From an uncultured Flavobacteriales bacterium (GTDB lineage: Bacteria > Bacteroidota > Bacteroidia > Flavobacteriales_D > Crocinitomicaceae), in the NCBI GenBank assembly GCA_905479845.1, contig CAJQOB010000261.1, positions 1 through 6,878 on the forward strand: 6,878 nucleotides of DNA, in the 5' to 3' direction. The position numbers were made by a program, and so were the translations under genes. Position 1 is the stretch's first letter. Every line of letters begins with the position of its first letter. Of this stretch, positions 5,022-6,878 are shown piece after piece. The notes beneath the pieces are model-generated. The model ran no database searches and was not told where the DNA came from. It was given only the letters and a program-made list of their open reading frames with translations.

Positions 5022-6878
5022 TTAGTTTCCTGTAATCTCAAATTCAGTACGTCTATTTTGTTGACGTCCATCTGCAGTAGCATTCGTCGCGATTGGAGAA
5101 TTTGGTCCATATCCCTTCGCTGTCATACGTGATGCCGCAATTCCTTTTTTCGTTAAGTAAGTAACAACTGCTTGTGCTCTACTTTGCGATAAAGTTTGAT
5201 TTGATTTCGCAGATCCAGTATTGTCAGTGTGACCTGAAATCTCCACTTTCAAATTTGGAACATCATTCATTAATTTCACCAATCGATCCAACTCAGCATT
5301 CGATTCTGAGCGTAACAATGATTTTCCTGTATCGAAAAAGATATTACGAAGCGCAATCTTACTGCCAATCTTGATGTTTTTCAATTCGATTACCTTGTTC
5401 ACAAGATTGTCAGAACTTCCTTTTGGAATATCGAAGTTCTCCGAGTGGAAGAGGTATCCTTCAGCCTTAACAGCAATACCATAATTCTTACCAGACGCTA
5501 GTGTGATGATAAATTTACCAGTCGCACTGTTCGTAGTGAACGTTTCGATGATTTTTCCACTTGTGTTGTCTGTAATTTCAATTTCCGCCTCAACAGGCTT
5601 TCTTGAAATTGCATCGATTGTGATTCCTTTGAATACTGTAAATGACTTTTTCTTAACCGTTACTGACTCTTCAATTGAATTGTCGGCAATTGGGTTCACA
5701 ATAGAAGCTAACAAGTAATCTTCTGTTGCCATTACTGGTTCTTTTTCTGGCCCCCAGAACGTCACTTTGTAGATGTCATAACCTCCGCTTCCACCAGCAC
5801 GGTTCGAAGCGATGTATGCGTATTTTCCATTCGCTGTTCCAGAGAAGAAGAAATCATCATACTGCGTATTGATCGGGTAGCCCATATTCTTAGGTTTTGA
5901 CCAAGTTCCGTTGATGTTTTTTGATACGAAAATATCGTATCCACCAAGAGATTCTGCCCCTTCAGAAGCAATGTACATTGTCTCGCCGTCAAGGTGAACA
6001 TAAATAGGGCCTTCGTTGAACTTACTGTTTACCGTAGAGATCATTTGCGCCGCCATGTAGTTTTGTCTGAGTTTACTTTGCATGCTACTGTACATAACAT
6101 CGTATCCATTCGATCTATTAGCATTGTCACGATTGAAGAAAATACTCCAACCGTCATCACTATAAGATGCAAAGCGCTCGTTCGCTCTAGTTGATGAAAT
6201 GGCCGAAGGAAGTTTTGTAGGTGCCGTCCAATTGGCTCCAACAAGCTTGCTTTCGAAAATGTCGCACTGTCCATCTTCCACACGATGCATAAGCAATTTT
6301 GTTCCATCGTAACTTAGGTTGTTCGAAACATCGTCCGATTCTGAGTTTACTGCTCCTTTGATCGCTTTTGGTTTAGACCATTTTCCGTTCTCGAGAGAAG
6401 AAGTGTAGATATCGTCGTCATATCCTCCGATTTCATTCGCAGTATGACCATTTGGTCTGTTTGATGTTAAAATGAGTTCCGCTCCGTCAGTAGATACAGA
6501 AGGACCATATTCATTTTGCGCTGTATTTAATTCTGTAACGTTGTCAACCCATGCTCTAACAGGATCGGCAATTGCATCAATAGCCGCTTTACATTCCTTT
6601 TTTCGCTTGCTTACAAATTTTGAGAAGTCATCAGCTTTCTTGTATCCATCTTCAAATTTCTCATATGATTTTTTTGCCGCGGTGAAGTCTCCATCTAATT
6701 GAAGCGCATATCCATAGTAGTAATCCAAAAACGGGTTACAGTCTGGGGCTAGTTTGAAAGCTGTCTTCAGATAAGGAATACACTTTTCGCTATATGGGCT
6801 ATTCGCATAACAAACGCCAATTTTGTAATTCAATTCTCCATTCTTTGAATTGAATTTCTGTGCTTTTTCGTATTCACG
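5022..6878 (-). CDS. PorE-like OmpA-family protein: TPR, five-blade propeller, CRD and OmpA peptidoglycan-binding domain (N-terminus outside window)
   Basis: The frame is open to the right edge, giving 618 visible residues; the TTG codon at 6833 is internal. From the N-terminal side there are TPR-like helices (visible residues 1-75, with KIGVCYANSP and YYYGYALQLDGDF). Next is a propeller of PD40/WD40-like blades (about 122-373; bases 5760-6515) marked by five repeats: GGYDDDIYTS, GQCDIFESK, NGYDVMYSS, GGYDIFVSK and GGYDIYKV. A carboxypeptidase-regulatory-like beta domain follows (about 412-502). The C-terminal OmpA domain (503-618; bases 5025-5372) has ISGHTDNTGS and LSQSRAQAV. Its Asp552 and Arg567 keep the 15-residue spacing of the peptidoglycan-binding Asp/Arg pair of OmpA, and the domain ends in GRQQNRRTEFEI. 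This order matches PorE, a periplasmic lipoprotein of the type IX secretion system that ties the machine to peptidoglycan. Bacteroidota carry many paralogues of this layout, so a true PorE role is unproven. The N-terminus with any lipobox is not visible. Confidence 0.9.
   Translation of the reverse strand, partial: REYEKAQKFNSKNGELNYKIGVCYANSPYSEKCIPYLKTAFKLAPDCNPFLDYYYGYALQLDGDFTAAKKSYEKFEDGYKKADDFSKFVSKRKKECKAAIDAIADPVRAWVDNVTELNTAQNEYGPSVSTDGAELILTSNRPNGHTANEIGGYDDDIYTSSLENGKWSKPKAIKGAVNSESDDVSNNLSYDGTKLLMHRVEDGQCDIFESKLVGANWTAPTKLPSAISSTRANERFASYSDDGWSIFFNRDNANRSNGYDVMYSSMQSKLRQNYMAAQMISTVNSKFNEGPIYVHLDGETMYIASEGAESLGGYDIFVSKNINGTWSKPKNMGYPINTQYDDFFFSGTANGKYAYIASNRAGGSGGYDIYKVTFWGPEKEPVMATEDYLLASIVNPIADNSIEESVTVKKKSFTVFKGITIDAISRKPVEAEIEITDNTSGKIIETFTTNSATGKFIITLASGKNYGIAVKAEGYLFHSENFDIPKGSSDNLVNKVIELKNIKIGSKIALRNIFFDTGKSLLRSESNAELDRLVKLMNDVPNLKVEISGHTDNTGSAKSNQTLSQSRAQAVVTYLTKKGIAASRMTAKGYGPNSPIATNATADGRQQNRRTEFEITGN

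Noticed and set aside
5762..6307. Minus-strand frames of 79 and 88 codons inside the OmpA-family gene
   Set aside because: They lie in an alternative frame of a long, domain-complete gene on the same strand and show no motif. There is no sign that they are frameshifted parts of it.
6831..6833. TTG as the start codon of the OmpA-family gene
   Set aside because: The reading frame continues upstream to the window edge with TPR-like sequence (REYEKAQKFN), so the gene is simply cut by the window.
1..6878. CRISPR array, tRNA/rRNA genes, insertion sequence, prophage or toxin-antitoxin module
   Set aside because: I found no regularly spaced direct repeats, no cloverleaf with an identifiable anticodon arm, no transposase or integrase motif, and no small-gene pair with toxin or antitoxin features.

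Overview
The window looks like chromosomal DNA of a Bacteroidota bacterium, most likely in the Flavobacteriales. It is AT-rich, Shine-Dalgarno sites are absent or weak, and boxes matching the Bacteroidota -7 consensus TAnnTTTG sit just before two start codons. The gene content fits too: DUF1987/SiaC-type and DUF4924 proteins, an OmpH-like lipoprotein, and an OmpA protein with the TPR / five-blade propeller / CRD / OmpA layout of PorE. The family-level placement is inference.

Layout. The C-terminal end of an outer-membrane beta-barrel protein (1-324, +) converges, with a 1-nt gap, on a soluble Hanks-type Ser/Thr kinase (326-1216, -). A 247-bp AT-rich divergent spacer separates the kinase from a DUF1987/SiaC-family gene (1464-1862, +). 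That gene ends at a probable intrinsic terminator (1902-1928). A three-gene operon follows on the + strand: a small conserved-looking protein (GTG start at 1956), an OmpH/Skp-like lipoprotein overlapping it by ATGA, and a DUF4924 protein. It converges on a GlcD/D-lactate-dehydrogenase-type flavoprotein (3417-4811, -). Upstream of that, across a 210-bp gap with a strong bidirectional terminator hairpin, lies the large PorE-like OmpA-family protein (5022 to the right edge, -), whose N-terminus is outside the window.

The genes do not form one pathway. Three are envelope genes: the beta-barrel, the OmpH-like lipoprotein and the OmpA/propeller protein. Two belong to phospho-signalling families, the kinase and the SiaC-like protein. 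One is central carbon metabolism. I see no CRISPR array, tRNA, rRNA, transposase or phage gene, and no clear new defence or mobile system.

The points most worth a second look are: (1) Ile68 in the SiaC-like protein where the family's phosphorylated Thr is expected; (2) a short repeat family attached to the stop codons of both right-hand minus-strand genes; (3) two places where a terminator hairpin is followed at once by a TATTTTTG box 14-15 nt before a start codon; (4) a possible small transcript ending at the strong hairpin; (5) an operon joining an uncharacterised 83-residue protein to an OmpH-like lipoprotein.
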